Positions 9,212 through 18,343 of a stretch of 64,000 bases of DNA are shown here, one piece after another. Origin of the DNA: Gordonia sputi NBRC 100414 (GTDB lineage Bacteria > Actinomycetota > Actinomycetes > Mycobacteriales > Mycobacteriaceae); the NCBI RefSeq assembly GCF_000248055.1, contig NZ_BAFC01000080.1, positions 1 to 64,000 of the forward strand, given 5' to 3'. Under the pieces are notes generated by a model. That model did no database searches. It worked only from the letters and a program-made list of their open reading frames with translations, and was not told the DNA's origin. Position numbers and translations under genes: made by a program. The number at the start of each line of letters is the position of its first letter. The first letter of the stretch is position 1.

Positions 9212-9841
9212 CTACCGAACCATGGCCATGACGTCGGCGGCGAGGTCGGTGGCGTAGTCGTCGTCGATCGGCAGCGCGAAGACCGCGTGGTGATAGAGCG
9301 GGGCGATGATGTGGTTGAGCACCTGCGGCACGCTGGGTGCGCTCTCGCCGCGCGCGGTGGCGCGGTCGATCATCTCCGTCGCTTGCTCCCGCCGGGTCTC
9401 CCAGCACGGACACGCCTCTACGATGCCGTCGCGCGCCGACGTCATCGCCCGCAGATACGCACGGCGTTTCGGACGGCTGATGTCGGCGGCGATGATGCGC
9501 GACCAGTCGGCGAGGTCGTCGGCAAGTGTGCCGTGATCGGGCAGTTCCTCGCCCTGCGTCAGCGCGGCGACCGCGACCTCCTCGAGCAGATCGCCGATCG
9601 TCCCCCAGCGTCGGTAGATGCTCGTGGGGTTCACGCCCGCCAGCTCGGCGACCTGCGGGATGGTCATCGTCTCCCGCTCTCCACTACCCACGAGCTGACC
9701 GACAGCCGTGAAGACCGCACTCTGCACGCGAGCGCTCCGGCCGCCGGGACGCTTGCCGTGCGATGGGGCCGTTGATGAAACGGTCGTCGACGCTGCGCTG
9801 TCCATCGACGAACTCTCCGTTGCCTGCGACGTTCCAGCCAT
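9212..9841 (-). CDS. TetR-family transcriptional regulator
   Basis: Predicted 209-residue repressor with a disordered Ser/Thr-rich first 30 residues, then a TetR helix-turn-helix (TIPQVAELAGVNPTSIYRRW, about residues 58-77) and a C-terminal ligand-binding domain. It is divergent from the MFS exporter with 90 bp between the starts, so it most likely represses that exporter and itself, and is released by the exported compound. Confidence 0.9.
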   Translation of the reverse strand: MAGTSQATESSSMDSAASTTVSSTAPSHGKRPGGRSARVQSAVFTAVGQLVGSGERETMTIPQVAELAGVNPTSIYRRWGTIGDLLEEVAVAALTQGEELPDHGTLADDLADWSRIIAADISRPKRRAYLRAMTSARDGIVEACPCWETRREQATEMIDRATARGESAPSVPQVLNHIIAPLYHHAVFALPIDDDYATDLAADVMAMVR

Positions 9842-9931
9842 GTCACCATTATTGCAAATTCCATTGCTTTTAGAACGGCGGCCGCATACATTGGCCTTAA
9901 TGCAACCAGCTTTGCCTTAGGAGACACAGTC
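9842..9931. promoter_or_regulatory. Divergent TetR/MFS control region
   Basis: This 90-bp gap between divergent genes is noticeably AT-richer than its flanks. It contains TTATTGCAA (9849-9857) and TTAATGCAA (9897-9905), a near-identical pair in the same orientation, plus ATTGCTTTT between them. These are candidate operator half-sites for the TetR protein. AGGAG at 9919-9923 is the ribosome binding site for the exporter's GTG start. Confidence 0.4.
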
Positions 9932-11179
9932 GTGACAGCCACGTTGGAGAACACAGCTCGACGTCGCCGCGGCGCACGACCGCTGCATCCGCATCGCGCG
10001 TTCTGGATCGTCACCGCAACCATCATCACGGTCCTGTTCGCCTCGGCGGCCCCCTCCCCTCTTTACCCCGTCTACCAGCAGTTATGGGGCTTCTCGCCGT
10101 TCACCCTGACCGTGGTGTTCGCGATCTACGTCCTCACCATGCTCATCAGCCTGCTCACTGTGGGTTCCCTGTCAGATCACATCGGCCGACGCCCGGTCCT
10201 CGCGGTCGCGCTCGTGCTGCTCATCGGCAGCATGGCGCTGTTCGTCGCCGCCGACAGCGTCGGACTCCTGATCGCGGCACGGGCCCTACAGGGACTCGCG
10301 ACAGGAGCGGCAATCGGCACACTGACCGCCACGGTCGTCGACATGCAGCCGTCGGAGCGACTGGGTTCAGCGATCACCGGCGCGGGACCCACACTCGGAC
10401 TGGCGGCAGGCGTCGTCGTTGCGGGCGTGCTGGTCCAGTACGCACCCGCGCCGCGATTCCTCGTCTACGAGGTGACGCTGGCGGTGTTCGCGATTTTGCT
10501 CGTCGCACTCCTGATCATCCCGGAGACATCGGAACGCGTCGGCTTCGATTCCCGCCGCCACCTGTGGCGAACGCTCGCGCCTCAAGCGTCGGTGCCATCG
10601 GCCTTGCGGAAGCTGTTCGTCACGGCAATCCCGGCATTCGTGGCGACCTGGTCGATGGGAGGCCTCTACCTCTCGCTTGGTTCATCGGTGGTGGCGCGTG
10701 TATTCGGCATCGGCAACCACGGAGCCGCGGGCGCCGTGCTGTTCGTATTCTTCGCCTCCGGCGCGGTCACCTCGCTCGCGATCACCACCTGGGACGCTGG
10801 TACCAAACTCACTTACGGCTATCCGGCACTCGCCGGCGGCGCGATCATCTCCCTGGCAGGAGTCCTCACGTCGATGCTTCCGCTCTACATCGTCGGGTCG
10901 ATCATCGCGGGTTCCGGTTTCGCGGCTACGTTCCTGGGGGCACTCGACAACCTGAGCAGCCAGACTCCGTCGCATCAGCGCGGGCAGGTGTTCTCGGCAG
11001 TCTTCATCACGAGCTACGTCGCCTTCAGTGTTCCCGCGGTGATCGCGGGACTCGTGGTGTCGCACATCGGTCTGCAGGAGACCGTCGTCTGCTACGTCGC
11101 CTATGTCCTCGCCATCACCGTTTTCGGCGCACTCGTCACCGCATGGACGCGAACCAGAAACAATCGCGTTCGCGCCTGA
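9932..11179 (+). CDS. MFS drug-efflux-type transporter
   Basis: Predicted 415-residue major facilitator with about 12 transmembrane helices. The loop 2-3 motif A is clear (GSLSDHIGRRPVL), and GAGPTLGLAAGVVVAG resembles motif C of drug:H+ antiporters. It starts at GTG with AGGAG eight bases upstream. Its position divergent from a TetR gene supports an inducible efflux role. The exported compound is unknown. Confidence 0.9.
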   Translation: MTATLENTARRRRGARPLHPHRAFWIVTATIITVLFASAAPSPLYPVYQQLWGFSPFTLTVVFAIYVLTMLISLLTVGSLSDHIGRRPVLAVALVLLIGSMALFVAADSVGLLIAARALQGLATGAAIGTLTATVVDMQPSERLGSAITGAGPTLGLAAGVVVAGVLVQYAPAPRFLVYEVTLAVFAILLVALLIIPETSERVGFDSRRHLWRTLAPQASVPSALRKLFVTAIPAFVATWSMGGLYLSLGSSVVARVFGIGNHGAAGAVLFVFFASGAVTSLAITTWDAGTKLTYGYPALAGGAIISLAGVLTSMLPLYIVGSIIAGSGFAATFLGALDNLSSQTPSHQRGQVFSAVFITSYVAFSVPAVIAGLVVSHIGLQETVVCYVAYVLAITVFGALVTAWTRTRNNRVRA

Positions 11180-11346
11180 CGCGTCCTCACTTACCGAACG
11201 CCTCGGCGCTCGATGCGACGCCACGGTCTCGACTCACTACGGTGAGGACTCAGGCTGCGGGTACAGCGTGGCCGAGATCACGATCTGGAGGAATCTCGCG
11301 GGGCCGCACTTTCGCAGTACAGGTGCCACAGGGTAAGACTGGTTAC

Positions 11347-12516
11347 ATGCACTTGAAGTTCGATTCAGATGAACAGAAGTTCCGCGAAGAACTCCAGAGC
11401 TTCTTCACGACGAAGATCCCCGAGGAGATCCGTCAGCGTGCTGCCGCAGGCACGCTGAACCTGCCCGACGACATCGTCACCACCCAGCGCATCCTCAACG
11501 CCGAGGGTCTGGCCACCCCCGGCTGGCCGACCGAGTGGGGTGGCCGCGACTGGACGCCCATTCAGCGCAACATCTACCACGATCAGCTCAGCCTGAACTT
11601 CGTGCCCGATCCCCTGACGTTCAACGTCAACATGGTGGGTCCGGTCATCGCGACGTTCGGTTCACAGGAGATCAAGGAGCGGTTCCTCCCGAAGACCGCC
11701 AACCTCGACATCTGGTGGTGCCAGGGATTCTCCGAGCCCGAGGCGGGCTCCGACCTCGCGTCCCTCAAGACCCGCGCCGTCCGCGACGGCGACCACTACA
11801 TCGTCAACGGCCAGAAGACCTGGACCACGCTCGGGCAGTACGCCGACTGGATCTTCTGCCTCGTACGCACCGATCCCGACGTCAAGAAGCAGGCGGGCAT
11901 CAGCTTCCTGCTCATCGATCTCGACACTCCGGGAATCGAGATGCGTCCGATCAAGCTCATCGACGGCAGCGTCGAGGTCAACGAGGTCTTCTTCAACGAC
12001 GTCAAGGTGCCCGTCGAGAACCTCGTCGGCGAGGAGAACGCCGGCTGGACCTACGCCAAGTTCCTGCTCGGCAACGAGCGCACCGGTATCGCACGTGTCG
12101 GCTGGACCAAGACCAAGCTGGCCGAGGCCAAGAAGCTCGCCGCCGCGACGAAGACCGCGACCGGCACGCTGCTCGAGGACCCGCTGTTCGCCGCGCGCCT
12201 CGCCGAACTCGAAACCGAACTGCTCGCGCTCGAGGTCACCCAGCTGCGCGTCGTCGCAGGCTCTGCCGACGGCAAGCCGAATCCGGTGTCGTCACTGGTC
12301 AAGCTGCGTGGCAGTGAGCTGCAGCAGTCGGCAACCGAGTTGCTCGCAGATGTTGCGGGTGCGCGCGGTCTGGCGGTTGACGCGCCGGGTGTCGGAACAC
12401 CCGACTGGGCGCAGCTCGCGGTGCCCGAATACCTCAACTACCGCAAGGTGACCATCTACGGCGGTTCGTCGGAGGTCCAGCGCAGCATCATCTCGTCGTC
12501 GATCCTCGGCCTGTAG
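11347..12516 (+). CDS. Acyl-CoA dehydrogenase (FadE-like), subunit 1
   Basis: Predicted 389-residue flavoprotein dehydrogenase that forms an alpha-beta double bond in an acyl-CoA. The central FAD-binding stretch is visible (WWCQGFSEPEAGSDLASL, NGQKTWTTLGQYADW), as is the C-terminal IYGGSSEVQRSI motif. The canonical YEGT-type catalytic Glu position reads Gly. That is typical of actinobacterial paired FadEs, which work as heterotetramers. The reading frame is open far upstream through the MFS gene, but homology starts at this ATG (MHLKFDSDEQKFREEL). A second FadE follows after 27 bp. Confidence 0.92.
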   Translation: MHLKFDSDEQKFREELQSFFTTKIPEEIRQRAAAGTLNLPDDIVTTQRILNAEGLATPGWPTEWGGRDWTPIQRNIYHDQLSLNFVPDPLTFNVNMVGPVIATFGSQEIKERFLPKTANLDIWWCQGFSEPEAGSDLASLKTRAVRDGDHYIVNGQKTWTTLGQYADWIFCLVRTDPDVKKQAGISFLLIDLDTPGIEMRPIKLIDGSVEVNEVFFNDVKVPVENLVGEENAGWTYAKFLLGNERTGIARVGWTKTKLAEAKKLAAATKTATGTLLEDPLFAARLAELETELLALEVTQLRVVAGSADGKPNPVSSLVKLRGSELQQSATELLADVAGARGLAVDAPGVGTPDWAQLAVPEYLNYRKVTIYGGSSEVQRSIISSSILGL

Positions 12517-12543
12517 CCCGACAACCACACCTGGAGTAACACA

Positions 12544-13668
12544 ATGGATTTCGAGCTCACCGAAGAGCAGTCACTGCTGCGCGACACCGTCCGCAGCGTG
12601 TTCAAGAGTTATGACATCGAGAAGATCCGCGCGGTGTCGGAGACCGACACCGGCTGGTCGGCGTCGATTTGGGAGTCGCTTGCCGAGATCGGCATCCTCG
12701 GACTGCCGTTCAGCGAGGACGCGGGCGGCACCGGCGCGGGGCCGGTCGAGGTCAGTGCGCTGATGGGCGAGGTTGGTCGCAGCCTCGCACCCGAGCCACT
12801 GCTGTACGGCGCGTTGTTGCCGGGCGTCGTCATCGACAGGGTCGCGTCGGGTGACCGCCGCACCAGCCTGCTGACAGAGGTCTCGGAGGGACGGCTGCTG
12901 CTCGGATACGCACACGCAGAACCCGAAGATCGTTGGCCCGCAGCGGCAGTCGCCACCACGGCGACCGGCGCGAGCGACGGCGTCACCCTCGACGGAGTGA
13001 AGTACCCCGTCCTCGCGGGCGACGTGGCACAGAAGTTCGTCGTCAGCGCCCGCCGCGCCGACGGAACCATCGGTCTGTTCATCGTCGACGCCGACGCATC
13101 GGGGGTGACCGTCGACGGGTTCCGCACCTACGACGACCGTCGAGCCGCCCGGGTGACCTTTGCCAACGCCCCGGCGATCGAATTGGCCGAGGGTGATCAG
13201 TCCGACGCGATCGCCTACGCGGACATCTTCGCGCAGACGGCCCAGTGCGCCGAGGCAGTCGGCGCGATGGAACGCGCGATGGAGCTGACGACCGAATACC
13301 TCAAGTCGCGCAAGCAGTTCGGGGTACCGCTCAAGACCTTCCAGACACTGACGCAGCGCGCCTCGGACGTGTACGTGGCGCTCGAGCTGGCACGCAGCAT
13401 GAGCCTGTATGCGACGGCTTCGCTCAACGACGAGGTCGACGACCCGTCGGTCTACAGCCGCACGAAGCTGCAGGTCTGCCGCTCGGCACGCAAGGTGGGT
13501 CAGGAAGCGATCCAGATGCACGGCGGCATCGGCATGACAGCGGAATACCCTGTGGGACATTACGTTGCACGCCTGACCGCGATCTCTCGCACCCTCGGCG
13601 ACGCTGACGAACACCTCGGTGTCCTCGCCGGCAAGCTCGGCGATTACGAGATGGTGACCGTCAACTAG
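12544..13668 (+). CDS. Acyl-CoA dehydrogenase (FadE-like), subunit 2
   Basis: Predicted 374-residue acyl-CoA dehydrogenase with KSRKQFGVPLKTFQTLTQRA and the FAD-contact motif QMHGGIGMTAEYPVGHY. It begins DFELTEEQSLLRDTVR, like partner subunits such as M. tuberculosis FadE29-type proteins. The two adjacent, diverged genes probably encode an alpha2-beta2 enzyme. Known pairs of this kind act on CoA esters of steroid side chains or other branched substrates; which one applies here cannot be told. AGGAG-type spacing (TGGAGTAACACA) precedes the ATG. Confidence 0.92.
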   Translation: MDFELTEEQSLLRDTVRSVFKSYDIEKIRAVSETDTGWSASIWESLAEIGILGLPFSEDAGGTGAGPVEVSALMGEVGRSLAPEPLLYGALLPGVVIDRVASGDRRTSLLTEVSEGRLLLGYAHAEPEDRWPAAAVATTATGASDGVTLDGVKYPVLAGDVAQKFVVSARRADGTIGLFIVDADASGVTVDGFRTYDDRRAARVTFANAPAIELAEGDQSDAIAYADIFAQTAQCAEAVGAMERAMELTTEYLKSRKQFGVPLKTFQTLTQRASDVYVALELARSMSLYATASLNDEVDDPSVYSRTKLQVCRSARKVGQEAIQMHGGIGMTAEYPVGHYVARLTAISRTLGDADEHLGVLAGKLGDYEMVTVN

Positions 13669-13679
13669 GTTCGCACCAG

Positions 13680-13715
13680 ATGGGGGTTCATCGACGTGAG
13701 TCGGTGAGCCCCCAT
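13680..13715. terminator. Bidirectional hairpin terminator
   Basis: Arms ATGGGGGTTCA (13680-13690) and TGAGCCCCCAT (13705-13715) pair with one G-U type mismatch. The hairpin sits between the FadE pair and a converging oxidoreductase, overlapping the latter's last codons. Confidence 0.6.
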
Positions 13716-14842
13716 TCTGCTGCCAGGAGCTGGTGCGAGCGAAGCCGGTCGTCGAAATCGTGTGTGACGCTGGTGATCACGAGCTCATCGGCGCCGGTGA
13801 CGCGCGCCAGCGTGTCGAGTCGTTCGGCGACGGTCGACGGCGAGCCCACGAACTGAGTCCGAATCCGGTCATCGACAAAGGCCAGTTGCTCACCGGTCAG
13901 CTGCCCTGCGCTATCGGGATCGAGGTAGGGTTGCGCTCCCCTGCCGGTCCGGATGTCGTGCACCCAGTGGCCGTATGTCGACGCGAGATGTGTTGCGGTC
14001 GAATCATCTTCGGCAACGACTACGTCCGCGGACACCACTACGTACGGCTCGGACAGACGGGCCGACGGACGGAAGTTGGCCCGGTAGGCTTCGACCGCCT
14101 CGAGAACTGTCGCGGGACTGACGTGATAGTTCGCGACGAACGGTAGACCCTCGGCACCTGCGACCTGCGCGCTCTGCCCCTTACTGCTACCGAATACCCA
14201 GACCTCGACGCTGGCGTGTTCGCCTGGGACAGCGTGCAATTCGACGTCGCCGACGCGCAGCCCCCCGTCGAGCAGCGCGAGGATGTCGGACACGGCGTCG
14301 GCGAAGTCGGGCTGCGTGGCACCCTCGAACTCCAGTGCCGCCGCGGTGGCACCGATCAGCGGTGACGACAGAATACTCGCGCCGGCGAACGGTTCGGGTA
14401 GGAGCAGACCGTCGACGAGGCGTTCGGGTTCGGCCGCGGGTGGCGGCCCCTTGGGCGCAGCCGCCGCCGCGGCGAGTGCTTCGGTGCGCCGTTGCCCCGA
14501 CCGCCCGAGCCCGAGGTCGAGGCGACCGGGAAACACCGCGTCGATGGTGCCGAACGCCTCGACGACCGACGCCGCGGTGTGATGTCCGAGCTGAACCGCC
14601 GCACTGCCGACCCGGATCGACTCGGTTGCGGCAGCGACCAGGGCTATCAGCGTGGCAGTCGACGACGAACCGACCGAGACGAAGTGGTGCTCGGCGAGCC
14701 AGAAGCGTCGATAGCCCCACTCCTCGGCGGCGCGCGCCAGCGCGATGCTGCGCCGTACCGCCTCTGCGGGAGTCGACCCGTCACTGATCGGCGCAAGGTC
14801 GAGGACTGAGAGGGGCAGCGGCGCAGTTCGTTCCGCGGTCAT
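13688..14842 (-). CDS. Luciferase-like (LLM) flavin-dependent oxidoreductase, MsnO8 type
   Basis: Predicted 384-residue bacterial-luciferase-fold protein, FMN or F420 dependent. The N-terminus (LSVLDLAPISDGSTPAEA) and WLAEHHFVSVGSSS, then VFPGRLDLGLGRSG, are characteristic of the MsnO8 subgroup. Its ATG overlaps the stop of a small upstream ORF (ATGA), so the two are probably coupled. It is one of three luciferase-fold genes within 4 kb. Substrate unknown. Confidence 0.9.
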   Translation of the reverse strand: MTAERTAPLPLSVLDLAPISDGSTPAEAVRRSIALARAAEEWGYRRFWLAEHHFVSVGSSSTATLIALVAAATESIRVGSAAVQLGHHTAASVVEAFGTIDAVFPGRLDLGLGRSGQRRTEALAAAAAAPKGPPPAAEPERLVDGLLLPEPFAGASILSSPLIGATAAALEFEGATQPDFADAVSDILALLDGGLRVGDVELHAVPGEHASVEVWVFGSSKGQSAQVAGAEGLPFVANYHVSPATVLEAVEAYRANFRPSARLSEPYVVVSADVVVAEDDSTATHLASTYGHWVHDIRTGRGAQPYLDPDSAGQLTGEQLAFVDDRIRTQFVGSPSTVAERLDTLARVTGADELVITSVTHDFDDRLRSHQLLAAEWGLTDSRR

Positions 14843-15033
14843 TGAGGGATACGCTGCGGGTTGTCGTGTGGGGCGCCGGCGGTGTGGGTGCCGATGCTCG
14901 GGTCAGCATGGCCGACTCCCGGGTAGTAAGCGGCCGACGATTCGGGCGTCATCCCCGCTGCTCCGCGCAACAGCATCTGGTGGTGCGTGTCGACCATCTG
15001 CGACAGCACGCCTATCTTGGTCAACCAGCTCAT
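14839..15033 (-). CDS. Small ORF (64 aa) coupled to LLM oxidoreductase
   Basis: A short ORF starts at ATG 15031-15033 (MSWLTKIGVLSQMVDTHHQM) with GGGAG at good spacing, and its stop codon overlaps the start of the oxidoreductase gene as ATGA. Codon use matches neighbours, with mostly G/C third positions. The N-terminal half looks helical; the C-terminal half is Gly/Pro/His rich and ends PQRIPQ. I know no family for it. It could be a real small partner protein or a leader peptide that sets translation of the downstream enzyme. Confidence 0.5.
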   Translation of the reverse strand: MSWLTKIGVLSQMVDTHHQMLLRGAAGMTPESSAAYYPGVGHADPSIGTHTAGAPHDNPQRIPQ

Positions 15034-15188
15034 CGTCACTCCCGCAGCTCGAATTTCGGCAGCTCTGTTCCCAGTCCGCAATGTCCCAGTAAGCACCCAA
15101 TCGCCGATCGGGTGAACGGTTGCGCTCACGCTGATCTTTTGACCTCGGTCGGGAAGAGACCAGCGCGGGCCGACCGTTGAGACGAGTC

Positions 15189-16391
15189 GTGAGTGAATCA
15201 ACGCTGTCGTTGGCCATCGGACTGCGGGGCGCCGGTCGACACCCGGCCGCATGGCGAGACCCGGAGGCCAGACCGGACGCACTGTTGCGCGCGAGCTACT
15301 GGCGCGACGCGATCAGCGCCGCAGAACGTGCGGGAGCCGATCTCGTCACCCTCGACGACGGATTCGAGCCTCGGCCGCTATTGCCCGGCGAGTCGTCGGC
15401 CGCCGCGCCGCAGGTGCGTACCGACCTCGTCAACGGCAGACTCGACACCGTGCTGATTGCGGCACGCATCGCGCCGCTCACCACGCGCATCGGACTGCTG
15501 CCCACCGTGACCGTGACGCACACCGAGCCGTTCCACACGTCGAAGGCGATCGCCACGCTCGACTATGTCAGCGGCGGACGCGCTGGCGTTGTGCTGGCCG
15601 TCGACGACCGGCCCGAGAACGTCGGCCTGTTCGGGCGTCGCGACGTCGAGGTGGCGTCGGATCGTGCTGCGCTGCACCGAGAAGCCGCCGAATACGCGGA
15701 GGTGATCGGCCGACTGTGGGATTCATGGGAGGACGACGCCGAGATCCGCGACGTCGCGACCGGTCGCTTCATCGACCGGGATCGGTCGCACTACATCGAC
15801 TTCGAGGGCGAGTTCTTCTCCGTGCGCGGGCCGTCGATCACACCACGACCACCGCAGGGGCAGCCGCTCATCGCGACGACGGTCTCGGCGGGCGACCAGG
15901 CGTCGCTCGAATTGCTCGGCGGCAGCGCCGATATCGGGTTCTTCACGAGTCCGGATGATCGCGCGACTCTCGACACGGTGCTCGCAGCGTCGGACAGCAA
16001 TCGACGAGAAGACCTGCGACTCTACGACGATCTCATCGTCTACCTCGACGACCCACAGGCGTCGGCGGCTGGTCGTCGAGCGCAGTACGACGACTGGCTC
16101 GGCACCCACTTCGACGACGGCACACAGGAATTCGTCGGTACCGCAGCAGGATTGGCCGACCTCATCGAAGAGCGCGCAGGTGCGGCACAGGGTGTCCGGT
16201 TGCATCCGGCCGCGATCGGACACGACCTTCGGCTCATCGCCGACGACCTCGCCCCCGAGCTGCGTCGACGCGGTCTCCTCCTCGCCCCAGAGGCCAAACC
16301 CCCAGGAGCACACACCCTTCGGGAGACCTTGGGTCTGCGCCATCCCATCAATCGATACTCACGTACGACCGTGTCAGGCGGTGTCCGATGA
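15189..16391 (+). CDS. LLM flavin-dependent oxidoreductase
   Basis: Predicted 400-residue luciferase-fold protein related to the nitrilotriacetate/alkanesulfonate monooxygenase group. Landmarks are ISAAERAGADLVTLDDGF, TTRIGLLPTVTVTHTEPFH and IGRLWDSWEDDAEIRD. The C-terminal tail LRETLGLRHPINRYS is characteristic of NtaA/SnaA-like proteins. GTG at 15189 was chosen as start; an in-frame ATG 12 bases upstream is possible. The stop overlaps the next monooxygenase gene by 4 bp. Divergent from the small ORF/MsnO8 pair, so one control region probably serves both arms. Confidence 0.85.
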   Translation: MSESTLSLAIGLRGAGRHPAAWRDPEARPDALLRASYWRDAISAAERAGADLVTLDDGFEPRPLLPGESSAAAPQVRTDLVNGRLDTVLIAARIAPLTTRIGLLPTVTVTHTEPFHTSKAIATLDYVSGGRAGVVLAVDDRPENVGLFGRRDVEVASDRAALHREAAEYAEVIGRLWDSWEDDAEIRDVATGRFIDRDRSHYIDFEGEFFSVRGPSITPRPPQGQPLIATTVSAGDQASLELLGGSADIGFFTSPDDRATLDTVLAASDSNRREDLRLYDDLIVYLDDPQASAAGRRAQYDDWLGTHFDDGTQEFVGTAAGLADLIEERAGAAQGVRLHPAAIGHDLRLIADDLAPELRRRGLLLAPEAKPPGAHTLRETLGLRHPINRYSRTTVSGGVR

Positions 16392-17731
16392 CCAAGCAGG
16401 TACACCTCGCGGCGCATTTTCCCGGCGTCAACAACACGACGGTATGGAGTGATCCCGCCGCCGGGAGTCACATCGAGTTCTCGTCGTTCACGCGCTTCGC
16501 ACAGACCGCAGAGCGCGGATTGTTCGACTTCCTCTTCCTCGCCGAGGGACTCCGGCTGCGCGAGCAGAACGGCAAGATCTACGACCTCGACGTCGTCGGA
16601 CGGCCCGACACCTTCACGATTCTCGCCGCACTCGCGGCAGTCACCGAGCATCTCGGACTCGCCGGGACGATCAACTCGACGTTCAACGAACCCGTTGAGG
16701 TGGCAAGGCAATTCGCGTCGCTCGACCACCTCTCCGACGGCCGCGCCGCCTGGAACGTCGTGACGTCGTGGGATGCGTTCACCGGCGAGAACTTCCGACG
16801 CGGCGGTTACCTTCCCGCGGATCAGCGCTACGTGCGGGCTCGGCAGTTTCTCGAAACCGCTGTGGAACTGTGGGATTCGTGGGAAGACGACGACATCGTC
16901 GCCGATCGGTCCGCGGGCGAGTTCCTACGCAGGCCACACGCCGGACAGTTCGCGCACCTCGATTCACAGTTCGACATCCGTGGCACATTCGGGGTGCCGC
17001 GCAGCCCGCAGGGGCGGCCGGTGATCTTCCAGGCGGGCGATTCGAACGAGGGCCGGGAGTTCGCCGCCGCGCGCGCCGACGCGATCTTCTCGCGACACTC
17101 GACGCTCGACGACGGCAGAGCGTTCTACGCCGACGTGAAGGGACGCCTCGCCGCCCACGGGCGGACACCGGACGATCTGCTGATCCTGCCCGCAGCGACG
17201 TTCGTCGTCGGAGATACCGATGCCGACGCGGCCGAACTCGCGCACGAGATCAGACTCGCGCAGGTCAGCGGACAGACCGCGATCAAGTTCCTCGAGCAAC
17301 TCTGGAACCGCGACCTACACGACCACGATCCCGACGGCCCGCTACCGAGCATCGACCCGCTGCCCGGTGAGAACACCGTCGCGAAGGGTCGGGCCAGTGT
17401 GCGCATCCACGAGGACCCGCGCGACATCGCAGCTCGCTGGCGCGCGTTGGCCGAGTCGAAGAAGCTCACGACGCGAGAGCTGATCATCGAGGTGACCGGG
17501 CGTCAGGCGTTCGTCGGATCGGCGCGCACCGTCGCAGGAGAGATCAACCGGTTCGTGCAGGCCGACGCGAGTGACGGTTTCATCCTCGTTCCGCACGTCA
17601 CTCCCGGCGGCCTCGACCGCTTCGTCGACGACGTGATTCCCGAACTCCAAGACCTCGGCGTGTACCGGACCGAGTATCCGGGTCGGACACTGCGTGAGAA
17701 CCTCGGGCTCGCGGGGGTCGTCGCGGGTTAG
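16388..17731 (+). CDS. NtaA/SnaA/DszA-family FMN-dependent monooxygenase
   Basis: Predicted 447-residue monooxygenase of the NtaA/SnaA/DszA/ScmK group, which uses FMNH2 supplied by a separate reductase. Diagnostic segments are HLAAHFPGVNNTTVWSD, FDFLFLAEGLRLRE, RAAWNVVTSWDAFTGENF and PVIFQAGDSNEGREFAA. It is full length. No flavin reductase gene is visible nearby, so the reductant must come from elsewhere. It is translationally coupled to the preceding LLM gene. Family substrates include aminopolycarboxylates, thiophenes and sulfur compounds; the actual one is unknown. Confidence 0.92.
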   Translation: MTKQVHLAAHFPGVNNTTVWSDPAAGSHIEFSSFTRFAQTAERGLFDFLFLAEGLRLREQNGKIYDLDVVGRPDTFTILAALAAVTEHLGLAGTINSTFNEPVEVARQFASLDHLSDGRAAWNVVTSWDAFTGENFRRGGYLPADQRYVRARQFLETAVELWDSWEDDDIVADRSAGEFLRRPHAGQFAHLDSQFDIRGTFGVPRSPQGRPVIFQAGDSNEGREFAAARADAIFSRHSTLDDGRAFYADVKGRLAAHGRTPDDLLILPAATFVVGDTDADAAELAHEIRLAQVSGQTAIKFLEQLWNRDLHDHDPDGPLPSIDPLPGENTVAKGRASVRIHEDPRDIAARWRALAESKKLTTRELIIEVTGRQAFVGSARTVAGEINRFVQADASDGFILVPHVTPGGLDRFVDDVIPELQDLGVYRTEYPGRTLRENLGLAGVVAG

Positions 17732-17809
17732 GGTTTTCGTGGGTGTCGCGCCCGCGTGCACCGGCGACCACGCACCGGCCACAGGGTCGGCGACGAGGGG
17801 AGATCACAG

Positions 17810-18241
17810 GTGGACGCAGTGTTCGGCACCAATCTGGCCTGGGGTGCGTCGTTCAGCCTCCTGGGGGTTGCGCTCATGGTCGTCGGGTTCGGTGCCCTCG
17901 ACCTCGTGACCCCGGGCCGACTGCGGCAGCTCGTCTGGGTGGACAACAACCGCAACGCGATGATCCTGACGACGTCGATGGTCGTCGGAATCGCGTTCGT
18001 GCTGGTCGCCTCGGTGGTCGACACGGTGACCCTCGTGTTGTGGAAGGCGCTGCTCTACACGCTCGCCTACGCGGTGCTGACCATCGCGGTGATGATGTGG
18101 TCATTCGTGCTCATCGATTGGCTCACGCCCGGCAAGCTCGGGACCATTCTGCTCGAGAACGACGCGCATCCCGCCGGCTGGATCTCTGCGGCGGTCTTCG
18201 TCGGCGTCGCGGCGATGATCGGGACCGTACTGATCGTCTGA
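17810..18241 (+). CDS. DUF350 membrane protein
   Basis: Predicted 143-residue protein with four hydrophobic helices and the DUF350 pattern, including DLVTPGRLRQLVW and DWLTPGKLGTILLEND, two internal repeats of the same LTPGKL motif. GTG at 17810 was chosen because GAGGGGAG lies about 9 bases upstream. DUF350 proteins are inner-membrane proteins of unclear role, sometimes linked to envelope stress or polyamine-type synthetase loci. Confidence 0.85.
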   Translation: MDAVFGTNLAWGASFSLLGVALMVVGFGALDLVTPGRLRQLVWVDNNRNAMILTTSMVVGIAFVLVASVVDTVTLVLWKALLYTLAYAVLTIAVMMWSFVLIDWLTPGKLGTILLENDAHPAGWISAAVFVGVAAMIGTVLIV

Positions 18242-18343
18242 GTGTTATTGACTGTCCGACAATAGGCGTTCTAGGGTGATGCGAGCTGTGACCGGCGACA
18301 CCGTCGGTCATTGACCGTTCGCGACGCACAACCCGGGGGAACC

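Noticed and set aside
10084-11346. Long open frame extending the first FadE gene backwards across the MFS gene
   Set aside because: Only from 11347 does it match acyl-CoA dehydrogenases. The upstream part is an Arg/His-rich translation of the MFS gene in another frame.
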